Origin: Dryococelus australis
Taxonomy: Eukaryota; Arthropoda; Insecta; Phasmatodea; Phasmatidae
Reading direction: 5' to 3'
NCBI GenBank assembly: GCA_029891345.1
Contig: CM057003.1
Span: forward strand, 7,296,709-7,360,708
Length of the DNA stretch: 64,000 bases
The position numbers were made by a program, and so were the translations under genes. Shown piece after piece: positions 9,531-21,647 of this stretch. The notes beneath the pieces are model-generated. The model did not search any database, had not been told where the DNA came from, and saw nothing but the letters and a program-made list of their open reading frames with translations. Numbering within the stretch: position 1 is the stretch's first letter; each line of letters starts with the position of its first letter.

Positions 9531-12480
9531 TAATTTAATTTCTGCCCTCTATATATGTCTCCGTGCGTCCCTGTTTAACACCTAATATTCACTCCCACAT
9601 TAAATTGGGAGGGAAACAGTCATGTGAAACTTAAAATTTGTTTCGTTTCTTTTCGGTTGATTACTCTACAAATACCACAAAATCTAATTTTATTTTGAAT
9701 ATGTCACTCGTGATTGTAGGAGATGTAGCAATCAATATAATCAAGATATTTTACTTAATGTGACATACTATTGTTTACAAACATTTAATTTCGAATTTTT
9801 GTTAAAATTGGAATTACCAAAATTTTAGTTTTTCCGGGCTGATAATTTCAAGTTGTAATTACTACATACCTTGTTAATCCCGTAAAATTTCCAGAAATTT
9901 ATTCAAATTTATTTGCTTATTTTATACAAGAGTAAAATAAATATTGCTAAATGCAACGCATATAAAATGACCTTAAAATATATGACAATTATAATCATTT
10001 TTAATACCTGTATGGCGATACTTTCTTAGCACCCAACTACGCTAGTACATTTTATGGTTTAGTGGGTTAGTTATACAAGGATTACGAATAGAGTTTTTCC
10101 ACGCCTATATGCAGGACTCGTTCTTTCCTTAGAGTCATTATTTCCAATATTTTTCACGGCGTACTTAATACTGCGGTTCCACTGTGTCAAAAATAGACAC
10201 ACGTATAACACGTATTATATTATTTATTATAAGGAAGTTAAAAGTGTTTTTATATAATTACCAATTGGCATTTTTCCTTCCCGGTTTGTATTTCAAATAC
10301 AAAAGTATTTGAATGCACATGTTTTGGGCGCATGAACACATCTCGTGGTTATGTGATTTGCCTGACGTGAAAGCTTTGGAAGGTTGCATATAGCCGTAGA
10401 CTGGCAGGATAATTATGCGTTAGCAATACGTAAACAGGGAGGTCTAAGGCTGGCTTATTCGCCATAGGGTAGGTGGACGAACGCCAGACTGGCGTGACTA
10501 AATACGATCGTATTTTGGCATCCAGTGTGGTCACTTTATTTAACTAATCCCGGAAATAATCTGTCTCGTTGAGTGCATCTGAGATGTTCAGCACACATCG
10601 CGGGCTTTAGAGAGCATCACAAGGGTTTAGAGTAATGTGGCAAACTTGGTCGTTATTTTGGCTCCGATTACCATACATCGGGAAACTTGGCCATTCGTAG
10701 CTGACTTTTCAGAAGTCCTATAACAGCCCAAACCTCCTAGTTACAAGCGTTTTGACTGTGCAACATTTGAACTGCCAACCGTGTCCGTTATTTATATAAT
10801 TACAATTTTTCTCAAATATAATGTACACGTAAGGAGTGTACACTTTTTAGGCAATGGTCATACAGCCTATACATACAATGCATATAAAATAGGTAAGTTA
10901 TAATTATTGACACATTGGCATGCACAAAAAAAATCTTACAATAACGAGGCACCTGCTTAAAGTGAAAGTTACAGTATTCATAAGCCACCTCAATTTTATT
11001 CTGAACGGCTATTCGACTAACAATTTATAATATTGTTAACGTAAACTTACATCTGAAAACAGTACACAAATACGTGTGTTACCTGCTACCAAGTGGAACC
11101 AGAGGTGTTTTGCAACTTCGACAACGGAAATAGCCAGCCGCTTCAAATTCTGAGTCAAGCCTATGATTGGCCTCGGAGTACCTACAATAGTGCGGCCTCG
11201 TTTACAACATAAGCGCAAAGCCTGTACTAATCACTCACATATTCGGAATTGTTATAACACGTGAGCTCATCGCATACCTATTTATCAAGTAGCAAGGCGA
11301 CGCTATAACACTATGAAGGCAGAATTTACTACCAACTGCAGCAACAGCAACAAACAGGACTGCAGATCCAAACAAATGCAATTCATCGCCAGCCTAAACA
11401 AGAATACTGTATGTCTCCCATTTCCGTGTCAATAATAGCGTCAATAATGGCTGTGGGATATGTTCAGTATTTATGAATAAATTATTGTGCCAATCTGCAT
11501 ATAATTTGACGATTTATTTCATTCCATAGTTAACTTCGTTTCAGCAGAATAAATGTGGACGTGAAGATGGTGGTATTTCCTGTGTGATTCAAGGGTTGCT
11601 GTGGAACTGCGTGACATATTGCTTATAGAAAATCTATTCTAAACCACAGCAGTAGTATGAAAATTTTCCTTCTTGGCCAATGTATTTTAAATAGGAGCTG
11701 TGTAGCTGTGATTGCGGATGTGGCTAGCGGTCTTCGTCTCAACTCGGACGAGTTCGGCAAACTTCGGTTCGACTCAGGGGGTGCTCGGAAGCCGGTGACT
11801 CGGGTTTGCCGAACGTACCCGAAGGTACTCGGCAGTTACATCCACTAATTCTTCAAGCATATGTTTGTTTCTGGTAGCAATATTGGTATTATAGGCATAG
11901 GTTATATCAAACCGTAAATATTTTTGTTTCATCCGTGTTATATTATTTTAATTCAATATAAAAATCGCGTATTAAATGATGTGGTGTATAACATATTTTT
12001 CATTCCTCTATTCAATTCCTTTGTATATACCTCGATTTCATTCCTCAACTTATGGTACAGTTGCTATAATTTCCATCATTTCGTTGTAGAGTGCACTGGT
12101 AACTCGTGTTTTCAGAATTTTATCCTAGAGTATGCTGATAGGGAAAAACTATGACGTCACATAACTTTTCTGGATAGGCTAAGGAATACTGTATTTACAG
12201 ACCCTGATGTGTTTAAGTTATCACGTCTAGTGAGCTGCCAATGACAGTATTTGCAGTTAAAAATCACAGTAAATGGGTTCTTCAAACAGTCAGTCTCCCC
12301 ATTTCACCGCGCATTGCAACTTTTACTGAAGGACTTGACACAGTGACAACATTTTTTCGATGTAATTTTTGGACACTCGTTGAAGGAATGCATATAGTCG
12401 TACACGACATACACGATTTCCAATTGTCAGTGGCTTGTATTTTCTCCAAGCATATATTAATTCATACACTTTACTCCTAC
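9531..12480. other. Long unassigned AT-rich stretch
   Basis: I see no gene and no repeat shared with the rest of the window. Several 60-85 codon frames (for example 11657-11848, 11924-12154 and 12241-12501) have no recognisable domain. Confidence 0.4.
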
Positions 12481-12690
12481 CGACTCACTCCTGCAGACTG
12501 ACTTCTGCCGACTGACTCCTGCCGACTGACTCCTGCAGACTGACTCCTGCCGACTGACTCCTGTAGGTTGACTCCTGCCGACTGTCTTCTGACGACTGAC
12601 TCCTGCTGACTGTCTTCTGCCGACTGACTCCTGCCGACTGACACATGCAGACTGACACCTGCAGACTGACTCCTGCAGACTGACTCCTGC
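12481..12690. repeat. 14-bp minisatellite, about 15 copies
   Basis: The unit ACTCCTGCCGACTG is repeated about 15 times, with variants such as CTGCAGACTG and GTCTTCTG. Because 14 is not a multiple of three, reading the minus strand (12693-12457) gives a 14-residue protein repeat of the QESVCRSQSAGVSR type without a stop. This is an expected by-product of the array and not evidence for a gene. Confidence 0.95.
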
Positions 12691-13725
12691 CAAGGTATTA
12701 TTGATTTAATGGTTTAAAAATAACTAACGTATAATACATGAATATATGCATATGTATATATGAAAATAATGGATCGCGTCCATTGGGTGTCGGGTATTAA
12801 CCATTTTTCTTATGGCGCATGGCCGATGCTATTTTACAAGCTATTGCCTGACGAATCCTCGAGCTAAACGAACGGACGCTGGACAACTCATCCTCTATTC
12901 CGCTCACTCGCGAGCATGCCCATGATAATCAATGTAGCACCATCAGATCGGGACTCAAATCTGCGACACACACTCGCCATCATCTTCAATGCCCAGAAGC
13001 AAGTTGCCTCTTTGCGTTGCATTTCGCAAAACTGTTCCCTAACCATTCATTCATTGTACGAACTTACCTTCTCGAATCACACAACGAAACACATCGTGAA
13101 TTATCCATCTGATTGGAGGAACATTTCAGGTACGGCTTTTTAAAGGAGCCCGTTTTATTCTCCTACAAGGCCTTCTGCCATACATTTAAAATAAAAAATA
13201 TGGGAGCACTCTGAGAAATTCCCCATACAATTTCCACCCTCTAAGGAAACCTGCGTGTCCTGTTCGCACGAGCAGATGTATTCAGAAAATATAAAGTTAT
13301 CAACACTTACCTACGCAATTTAAATTTATAATAATAATTATATATATATATATTCTGAAACTCTGGTCATTATTCAAATTGCGAACTTCACTCGAATTTA
13401 TTTGTGACACCATCATTATCAGAGAGGGGATGCACAGATAGGTCGGACAACTCGTGTACTCTGCAAGGTATAATTCATACCCAGTCTGGGAGTTTTTAGT
13501 TATATTATAATAAATACTTTCTGTTTTAACGAACACTGCTAAAGTTCGACTCTTGGCATCAGGTTATACATATTTATTTCTTACATCAGATCTGTTACAA
13601 TTATCACGCTAAATTTTCGATTCGCATTTTAGTTAACTGTTTTATCGGGTATTTTATATTTTTTTATTCTTTAACAAATAAAGAAATCCTCCCATCACTC
13701 CGAAAGTCGCCAGTAATTTTCTGAT
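12691..13725. other. No recognised feature
   Basis: This is unassigned DNA. It includes a short TA run near 13338-13352. The frames at 12916-13143 and 13300-13536 have no recognisable domain. Confidence 0.4.
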
Positions 13726-14133
13726 GCCGAGAGAAAATTAATATTCTTTATCGTTTCGGGATTTGAACTCAGGTCCCAAAGCCATGCGGTACCTTCGTAA
13801 ATTGCTTAAAAATTTACATCAGTTGCGCATTAATACTATTCAATAAGAATCCAATGTACGAACGTAGCTAAAAATACTTCAAAAGCTCGGGTTATCAGTC
13901 AATTTGTAATCCTATTATCTCACCTTGATTCCTATATTCGATGGCTAAAACTCTCGTTTTTCCTTTAATATAAATTTCTATAATATTCACGAACACTGGA
14001 AAATATTACCGCATTTTTAAAAGTCCGATAGAAATTATTATTATTTTTTATAATTTCGGGACTCGAGCTCAGGCCCCTACACCACACCTCAACTTTTGAG
14101 ATTGCATAAATCTTTATATGAAGTACGTATAAG
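13726..14133. repeat. Two diverged direct copies of a tRNA-like repeat
   Basis: Segments near 13726-13835 and 14025-14133 share a run built around TTTCGGGATTTGAACTCAGG versus TTTCGGGACTCGAGCTCAGG, followed by a loosely similar ATTGC(T/A)TAAA-type stretch. The common core looks like a tRNA B-box on the minus strand. The divergence is high, so these may be old SINE copies of a third kind. Confidence 0.4.
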
Positions 14134-15115
14134 CACGTAAACAGACAGAAAATCATGTTCAATGTTCGTTAAATATTATCCTAATCTCGTGCCTGTATTC
14201 GAACTGTAGACCCTTTATCCTACTATATAGTCTTTATTCCACTTCCAAGATTTGTCTTGCAACCTACGTTATAAGTTTCGTACACCATGTGATTATACGG
14301 GATTTATTTCAGCACTTTTTACTTAAGGTTCACTGAGGTGGTTCTTGCACTTAGTTTAATGTCTACGAGCACGAATTGCGTATAAAACAAATAGGCAGGC
14401 TAACAAATTAAAGAAGGGCTTACTTTAAATTCTTTGTCTCATTTCTCCAGCTGTAACTCACACATTGTAATTTCAAATATGTATTCGACATAGACCTGAG
14501 GAAATACGGTACCATTATCTTATACCCTTGATATATCGAAATCCCTGAACAAACGCATACGAAATAAACATTGTGTTTTTTTTTTCTTTGTAAAAGTGTG
14601 GCTTTGATACACCTCTCCAAATACATATATTTATAAAAATGGTTAACTTTCATTAACAGTTATAATTACGAATTCCGGGGAAAATGAACCACTGTAAATA
14701 AACATTACTGCCATTTTGCGCGTTTCCTCATTTATTTTTCCTGCATATATATGATTTTTTTCTCAGCCCATAAATTTGAATGAATTAGGAAAAAGAGCAG
14801 ATATTTGGACACAAAGGGGAAAACACTACCTGCTATTTTTAAACATATGCACTGAAGTACAAATTATCTGTAATTTTTATTTCGCTATAAATATTTGTAT
14901 GTGTGTTATTTTGTTTATAAATGCGAGTTTTAAAACAATATTTGTTATTCATATACGTCGTTTTCGAAGCCACTCACGTGTTAATACAATTCAGTTCTTA
15001 CTTATCTAGTACTATATAAGTTGTCTTTATTAACCCTTGTAATTTAAATATTTTAATTTTCCGAGAAACGTTCGTCAAATATGCCAGTAATTTTAAATTT
15101 ACACGGCCATTGAAG
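14134..15115. other. No recognised feature, AT-rich
   Basis: I found no supported gene or shared repeat. The frames at 14420-14653 and 14776-15009 are short and have no domain I know. Confidence 0.4.
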
Positions 15116-15126
15116 ATATATATATA

Positions 15127-15175
<49 letters not shown>
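15116..15175. repeat. TA dinucleotide microsatellite
   Basis: This is an almost uninterrupted TA tract of about 60 bp, with one phase break near 15133. It accounts for the isoleucine-tyrosine repeats in overlapping minus-strand frames. Confidence 0.97.
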
Positions 15176-15176
<1 letters not shown>

Positions 15177-15479
15177 CAAATACAACGCAGACTTGGAAAA
15201 GAACAAATGCCCGCCGAGATATTTCGTTTTCTTACTCGAGATAAAACGACAGACGAGACCGGCAAACGCAAACAAAAAAATAATAATGCTGGAAACTTTC
15301 CCTAACGCCAAGCTCGTAGCAGCCTTTCGGAATCCTGTTAGACCATAGGAAAAGGGTGTTACCGCAGACCGTAAAAGTCATTACGAGAGTTTGGGCGAGG
15401 GATGCAGTGGGTGTGGGCGACGCAAAGAATTTGGCTAAGGACCTCAACACCTACGCCTGACAGAAGTAAGAGATGAAAA

Positions 15480-15960
15480 TAGCATCCTAATTCCAACCGC
15501 TAGGGGCGCTCAGCCCCTCAGGAAGAGTGTCGGGGGGGGGGGGAGAAGGGGGAAGAGGAAGGCAGCATCTCCCCAGTTGTAAATTGTAATCCTGCCAGGA
15601 AGCAAGGAAACCACCCCATCCCCCGTCCAACCCTCCTTTCCCCTCGTTCTCCCTAGCACCTCTACAACCCACGAGGAGCTGGTCCACGGAGATCCAGAAG
15701 AGGTGGAGGGGATGTGAAGGGGGTTGCTTATGCGGGAAGCTGCTGCACGAGAGGGTGGGATGTGCTTTCGCGAAAATAATTAATAACTGAGCGGGAGGTG
15801 AGGGGGTTGCTGCTCCTGCAGGGGAGGAGGGAAGTCTCTGGTAGTTGTTAATAAATCCACACCTCAGCTCTCGCTCTCCGGAGCTACTGCTGTGGGAGCT
15901 GCGCTGGGAAGTTGACACGCCGCGGAAGGATCCGGTTAGCAGCGACCTGCCTCACGATCC
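15480..15960. other. GC- and purine-rich patch with G12 run
   Basis: The plus strand is rich in GGGGAAGG-type purine tracts, with a 12-base G run at 15532-15543. A 143-codon frame on the minus strand (15918-15487) is open mainly because of composition; its proline- and serine-rich translation has no domain I recognise. I do not call it a gene. Confidence 0.4.
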
Positions 15961-16194
15961 ACGAAGCTGAAATGCTCAAAGCTGACGCTGTCCAACACGC
16001 TGGGATTTTTCTTTTTTTAACGCGAATACGTCTTTAAGTTCGCAACCATAGAGGGAAGAAATCCAGAAAATCCGATGAAAACAAAATAGAGGGATAGATT
16101 TTGGCATTGCAGCTCGAATCGATCTTCTACATTCAAAATTCAATTACACCACTCGATTGCCAAAGGATCAAAGAATATGTTACGTTGAGTGAGG

Positions 16195-16431
16195 ACTGCG
16201 AAGCATCGCGCGCGGCGATAGGGAGAAGGGCCGCCATTTTGAGTTCGTTTCGTCGCGTCTCATAACTTCCGCGTAGTATAATTTTTGACTAGGAGAAGCT
16301 GTGACGCTAATTTAAGTTTCAATCGACAGCTCTCGTCAAGATCAATCGATTGCATGTAGAAAACATTTATGTGGCTTTGTTATGGTGAAATTGTACGAGT
16401 TTAATGTAAAAAATTAAGAAAACTTAACACA
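16195..16431 (+). promoter_or_regulatory. CpG-rich promoter-like segment with YY1/Pho-type site
   Basis: Around 16196-16260 CpG is locally dense (GCGCGCGGCGA, GTTTCGTCGCGTCTC), in contrast to the surrounding AT-rich DNA. The motif GCCGCCATTTT at 16230-16240 matches the known YY1/Pleiohomeotic binding consensus, often found just downstream of housekeeping transcription starts. The next ATG begins the frame at 16432. Promoter function is an inference. Confidence 0.35.
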
Positions 16432-16710
16432 ATGTCGGCTTATACTTGTCGAAAAGCCAAGTCGAAATACAGAAATCGTATACGGTTAGAAAGAGCATCT
16501 CAAAAGCATTCCAGTGATACGCATAAAACCCCATATGATCGAGTGAAGCGGTGCCGGGAACGTAAAATAAACATCAAGGCGTCCGAGCGCGTCAACGTAG
16601 ACATATTCACGCAAAACAAACGGCCTTGTCCCCAACACAGCCAAACCCAATTTTCTTTATGCTTTTTTTTTTTTTACGGGAGCACATTTTATAAACAGAC
16701 GCACACATGA
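16432..16710 (+). CDS. Candidate first coding exon of an unknown basic protein
   Basis: The frame opens at an ATG preceded by AACACA, about 190 bp after the YY1/Pho-like site, and runs 92 codons. The first about 60 residues are strongly basic; residues 35-46 (TPYDRVKRCRER) resemble the short arginine-rich segments in some insect proteins associated with nuclear or transposon-derived genes, but I cannot assign a family. After about residue 75 the composition changes to a phenylalanine run encoded by poly-T, which suggests that if this is an exon it ends before about 16640 at a splice donor I cannot fix. It overlaps no repeat that I could identify. A chance frame is a serious alternative. Confidence 0.25.
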   Translation: MSAYTCRKAKSKYRNRIRLERASQKHSSDTHKTPYDRVKRCRERKINIKASERVNVDIFTQNKRPCPQHSQTQFSLCFFFFYGSTFYKQTHT

Positions 16711-18815
16711 TGTACCAGAACGATGTAACTTCTGGAAGGTGATCCATTTCGAACTCTGTAACGTCAATGTAAACGTAGTCTCGTTCCATAGGGTGTACGA
16801 GACAGTGATGCGAGCGTGATTTTGAGTTGGCGCCGCCTAGACGCGAATAGTAGGTGGGGGTCCGCGACGACTGGTGGCAATTTTGGGCGTGCGCGGAAAA
16901 GTTCCGGTAGTAGACTTCGGTCTCATCCACCGTGTTTAATTTTACATTTATGCACCACAATTTTTTTTTTCTTCAAAGAAATAACATTTGTTTTTACAGC
17001 ACGTTTGCATTTTACAGGAGGCTTTGAAGTTAGCCGCCAAATTTGATTCAAGTGTTATCTGGTAATTGAGAAACGGCAAGAACCAACTGATAATTTAAAA
17101 ATAATGCTGGACTAATTATGTCACGATTACTTGGCAAAAGTTCAGGATGTATGGTTTTTCTGACCGTAATGTTTATTGTCCGAGAGTTATACTATAGTTG
17201 TAATTTCAAAATGTGTCTCTGAACTACTTAAATAAGTTAGAAACAGTAGTTCAGCATGATGTGGGAGGCGCTCAGGGCCTCGAAGGGACTGTAAGGCCGA
17301 CAGTACCTCACTCACCAATTGCCTCATCGCCTCTACGCGCATGACGTACAACTGGCATGCAGTCTTTCTGTTGGCGACCCTATATTTTTATCGGCCCTGC
17401 CTACCGAGTAAGCAACCTCGAACTTCAAATGGGGAGTAAATTTTAAACGAAATTACTTCTCATCGCGTCAATTTTAAAGAGGACTATTTCAAAATAAAAG
17501 TATTCTACGTGAAATTTCTAAGGAATGTTGGCATGTTAAGACATCTTGCCGATTGTTTTGTTTGACACGTTATTATCCAAAATGTAATATTGGAAATTAC
17601 ATATAACAAATAAAAGCAAATGGAGTTAATTTGAAATTTCACTAACATGGGATTTCTTATATAGATTTTGCAGCTGCCAGCGGGTAGGTGGTGTCCTTAA
17701 TCAAGGAGCATTGCATTGGGGAACAAGAGTCAGGAACGCGTTTTTTTAGTATTATAGGGAAACTCGCCTTGCTTGAGTGGACAACATGGCGTCGTTCCGG
17801 GGCGGAAATTGCAGGCCGAAAGTCCGAGAGGGCAGGAGGTACGGAGCTGTATTTTTCCTCTCCCTCCAGGAAATCCTGGGAAAGCGGGTATTTCCGGAGC
17901 TTTAATGACACTGTCGGGTCGGACGTCACCCGGATCGAACGTTTTAATTATGACCACCCTCAGAAAAGAAAAAAAAAATGGTGATGAGCGAGGGGGTAGG
18001 CCGTGTTAAAGAGGGGGAGGGGAGCGTTGCAAACAGTTTGTAGGCCATTCGCAAAACATACGAACGTTCCTCCAGCCTTCGTCGTATTCTGCTCGCTGCG
18101 GGGAGCAATATCGTGAATTTTTGTCTACGTCCTGTCGAAAGGAAATAGTGCCAGAGGATAAGCGTACGACGAAATTTCTGACAGTTCATTACATCAATAT
18201 ATTTTTCTTTCTTTTTTGTTTTTTTTCTGACACGGAATTAGCAGAGCTGTAAATACAGCGTGTTCTTACAGTTGCGTGGTTTTTCCACGCCCGTTGTGAA
18301 CAAATTCCAGCGAGGGTCTTAAAAATGTTTCTTCTCAGTTCCCATGATATTTCGTTATGTCCCTGAAAATAACAGGGACGCAGCGAAGTAAATTTGCAGG
18401 TACGCTGAAACTCGGGATGTATATATGCCCCTCTGTGTACACGGGCAAAGTTCTGATTTGGCGTGTTTACTTAAAATGTCGCTAAGTGATCACCCGAATC
18501 AATTTGTTTTATATCAGTGCCAAGTGTTTTCTTTTCACTGCAATTTGTACGATTTTTTTATTTCTTTTGAAGTTGAGCAAAGTTATTTTTGCAAGTATCG
18601 GAAAGTAGTTTTTTTTTTTTTTTTTTTTAGGGAACGTGAAATGTGAAATGCATGATGTAAAAACCAATATGATTTAAATAATCTAATTCCCACATTTTAT
18701 GACTAAATTTAACTTAAGTGCTGGTTGGCTGTTACATAAAATGCTAGTATGGGATGAATGGCAAGGAAATATATTTCAAAACGTGAGTTATTAAAAAAAA
18801 AAAAAAAAAAAAAGA
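16711..18815. other. Unassigned stretch with scattered GC-rich patches
   Basis: Frames on both strands at 16607-16960 and 17657-18189 are open in GC-richer DNA but overlap each other and show no domain. Poly-T at 18610-18629 and a 21-base A run at 18793-18813 are present. I see no supported gene. Confidence 0.4.
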
Positions 18816-18825
18816 CTGGCGACTG

Positions 18826-19073
18826 GAGTGGAGTGATTTTGATGGCTCTTAACACCGATGTCTTGAGAGCCGATGAGGGTGAAACAAGGTGCCTATGGAG
18901 CAGCGCCGGAATGCAGGGCAGGGCAAGCGGGAGATTCCCGCGAAGGCTCGCCGTGTAGTCCGGTACGATTCCCACATGCGGAAATCCGGGCCGGGGGGGG
19001 GACCCCCCGGGAATCCAACCCGGTTCGCCTGGGTGGGAAGCGAGTAGTCTGGCCACTACACCACCCGGCCCTC
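18826..19073 (-). mobile_element. tRNA-derived SINE with 10-bp target duplication
   Basis: The minus-strand head is GGGCCGGGTGGTGTAGTGGC, followed by a B-box-like GGGTTGGATTCC. The flanks carry an exact CTGGCGACTG at 18816-18825 and 19074-19083. A poly-A run of 21 lies just outside the plus-strand left duplication. The frames over this region (18873-19424 and 19056-18709) begin or end inside the SINE and are not credible genes. Confidence 0.9.
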
Positions 19074-19083
19074 CTGGCGACTG

Positions 19084-20067
19084 AAGTTAAAAGATGGTTC
19101 CATCAACCCCGGAATGTGTTGAGATTATCGTGGATGCCTGGAAAGGACGCTAGCAAGTTGTTATGGCGTGGGCAAGTCTTACACGGCTTGCCTGAAAGAG
19201 CTATCCCACGTGTAAAGACAGCGAGATGCTTTGACAATACACGCCGGTTTATAAAACAAGGAAACTACACGGGAATAGTTTTAAGTGCCGGCGGAATCAC
19301 GCACAGGGTGTTACTACAGCCAGCCGCCGACAGGGGAAGATGGAGAGTCTTCTTCCCCCGTAGCCGCGACGATGATCAACCTTTGGTATCATTAAGGCGA
19401 AGACGTTACAGACATTTTGCTTAGAGATTCGTGCGTGGCTTAATTAAATAACTATAATCTAAATATATACATTCAGTCAATAATATCTAACTAATCTCGA
19501 GCTTTCCCGAAGTATTGGAAATAAACGTAACAATGTAAAAGCATTGTAAAATATAATATAAATCGTTGTGCTATTTATATTTTAAATATAGGACGTTAAA
19601 CTAGTTCTATAGGCTTGAGGCCCTGGGTAATCGCCCAGGACACCTCAAGGGCACACATTTCAAAACCAATCATATTGAAGTTTTCTTTCAGGTGCACTTA
19701 AAGAAGGAACTCGCCTACCCTCTATCGGGCACGAGCTAAAGCTCTACTCTGCGCCGGCACGATCGTCCCTATACAGTGTTCTATGAGCAGGTCGAAACTC
19801 AACATCGCTGCTCGTCGTTCGTTCAATGAATATTTTAAGTTTTTGTTCTTGTGCTACATCGGGCCATGAATTCCACTTCAACGATGATCTTCAAGCACAT
19901 GAAGTATTTCGAAGGCATAAATTATAAGTACCATCATAAATTTAAATAGACTTTAAGTTTTTTTTGCGTGTTGTGCTGCGAAGAACAAAAATTTCTTCCG
20001 TCGACATAAATGCTCGTTACGAGGTACTTGTTGAAGGTAGACCAGGTCGTACGCCGGTAGAATGGGG
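19084..20067. other. No recognised feature
   Basis: This stretch holds the second half of a 183-codon frame (to 19424) that begins inside a SINE; that part has no recognisable domain. The remainder is AT-rich with no shared repeat. Confidence 0.4.
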
Positions 20068-20282
20068 CCCTTTTTAAGGCCCTGCTAGAATCTTCCTTTC
20101 GACTAATATCAAACTTTCCGCCACATTTAATATAAGCATTGCAATATGATTAATAAACAGAGTGTATACGTTTAACCACTCTCTTAAAGTTAACGTCTTA
20201 GGCTGCAATAAAAATGTTTATTAGAGGTTAATGCATTTTGAAAGGGCCTTAAAAATTGCTCACTTTACCGTGAATGGCATAT
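20068..20282 (-). mobile_element. Family B MITE, outer left terminus lost
   Basis: The interior matches reversed family B (AATAAACAGAGTGTATACGT, AAAGTTAACGTCTTAGGCTG), and the right terminus TTGCTCACTTTACCGTGAAT is present. On the left the sequence joins at TTTTTAAGGCCCTG without the outer about 25 bp, so the copy is truncated or overwritten there. Confidence 0.75.
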
Positions 20283-20540
20283 ACGCGATATATTCAGTTG
20301 AGAACGCTTTCCTTCCTTATATACTGCATGGCTCCCCGTATGACCATAACAGAGTGCACTGAGCATGATGAGAGTTGGCAGATTTAAGTGACAAGGTGTA
20401 GATAATGTGATGAATTGCGGCGGAGACGCTGCGTGAATCTTTGCTGGTGATTATAGTTCCTGCACTGCAATACCGCGCCAACGTCCGCGCAAGAAACGAG
20501 CGTTCTCATCGCCGGTTATCTGTAGGGGCGACTCGAACTA

Positions 20541-21108
20541 CACTATCTACCAAAAAGTAATCGGGCACCCGTGAAGATAGGCAATTCCGTACGTCAGTTG
20601 ACTTGTGTTTCATGTCCTTCTGCGTAGGACCGCTGGTGTTTATCCGTGGTAGCATGAACACAGAGGCATATTGTAACATTCTGGATAATGAAATGCTCCC
20701 AACACTGTGGCGTTTGTACGGAATGGACCCGTGTTACTGCCAGGATGACAATGCCAGGTGCAATGTTTCAAGGGCTACTTGCAGTGGTACGCCGACAACA
20801 ATGTTCGCCATTGGACTGGCCCTGCCCAGAGCTCCGACCTCAACCCTATAGAACATCTTTGGGACGGATTGGATCGCCGGGTGAGGGCTCGTCAGGAGCG
20901 GCCAAAATCCATTGCTCAACTCATGGAATTGTTGGAAGAGGAATGGCGACGAATCCCCATGGATGTCATGCAAACACACGTAGAGAGTATGCCAGACAGG
21001 GTGGCTGCTGTTATAGCCGCAAGAGGTGGCCCTACGAGATTATATCGGGGTGACAACCACCGAGCAAACATTGTGGACAGTTGGCCAATTACTTTTTGGT
21101 AGATAGTG
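20541..21108 (+). mobile_element. Internally deleted Tc1-like transposon
   Basis: Exact inverted termini of 21 bp (CACTATCTACCAAAAAGTAAT at 20541-20561 and its complement at 21088-21108) are flanked by TA at 20539-20540 and 21109-21110. The element is 568 bp, about a third of the usual Tc1 length, and keeps only the downstream part of the transposase gene. It is non-autonomous. Confidence 0.93.
20612..21102 (+). pseudogene. Tc1-type transposase C-terminal fragment, frameshifted
   Basis: Reading from about 20627, the frame contains a VFIRGSMNTEAYCNIL segment and the QDDNA box, typical of the second catalytic Asp of DD34E transposases (Asp codon at 20747). Near 20765-20780 the homologous frame changes by one base. 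It continues as LQWYADNN and DLNPIEHLWD, where the Glu codon is at 20851. The two codons are 104 bases apart; 105 would give exactly 34 intervening residues, so a one-base deletion explains the break. The final stop at 21100-21102 lies inside the right inverted terminus. The DNA-binding domain and the first catalytic Asp are deleted. No active enzyme can be made from this copy. Confidence 0.92.
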
Positions 21109-21110
21109 TA

Positions 21111-21633
21111 TTTTCGCTTGCGACACGGTTCATTTACTTGACGAACTTGTTACGCGGGAATTCAATTAGGGCTCAGGTTAAATAATCACGCGGTTCGACT
21201 GCGCAAGTGTACGATAGAAAGTGCACGGAAAGGTTGTTAAGGCAAGAGCTCTTTGCCTTACGTCAGCTATACTCCTCGAGTTGTAGCTCCTGTCTAGAGC
21301 TATTCTCATGTACTTTCATGCCGTTTCCGGTCTCTTTCATTTCCCTTTCTTTCGCGGATTTCTCAGTTCCTTTCTCAGACTTCAATTACGATATTCTGTT
21401 CTTCGTTCTTTCAGATGGCACGCCCACCCGCTGTTATTCTTGGTCACCTGACGCCGTTCTTGCTTTATCAGCACACACGGGAGCGTGTAGGATCGCTTTT
21501 GAAGATATCTTGGCTTCGAATCTGTAAGGCATACCTACTAAGATTAATTTAGGGTAACCATATCTGCAAGCCATAGCTCTGAGAGTCTGTTAGGGGTGTA
21601 AGTTTGTTTAATTGCTAGTTTTCGTGTCCTTGC
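21111..21633. other. No recognised feature
   Basis: The 106-codon frame at 21207-21527 is rich in Ser, Phe and Cys, and shows no domain that I recognise. No shared repeat is seen. Confidence 0.4.
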
Positions 21634-21647
21634 TTTGTTCCGTAAAG

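Noticed and set aside
12457..12693. Repeat protein on the minus strand
   Set aside because: It is produced entirely by a 14-bp minisatellite.
15487..15918. 143-codon minus-strand frame, rich in Pro and Ser
   Set aside because: It lies in a G/C-rich purine tract with few stop-forming triplets, crosses a 12-base homopolymer and shows no domain.
18873..19424. 183-codon plus-strand frame, the longest in the window
   Set aside because: It starts inside a SINE with a clear target duplication and crosses the SINE end, so it cannot be one ancestral gene.
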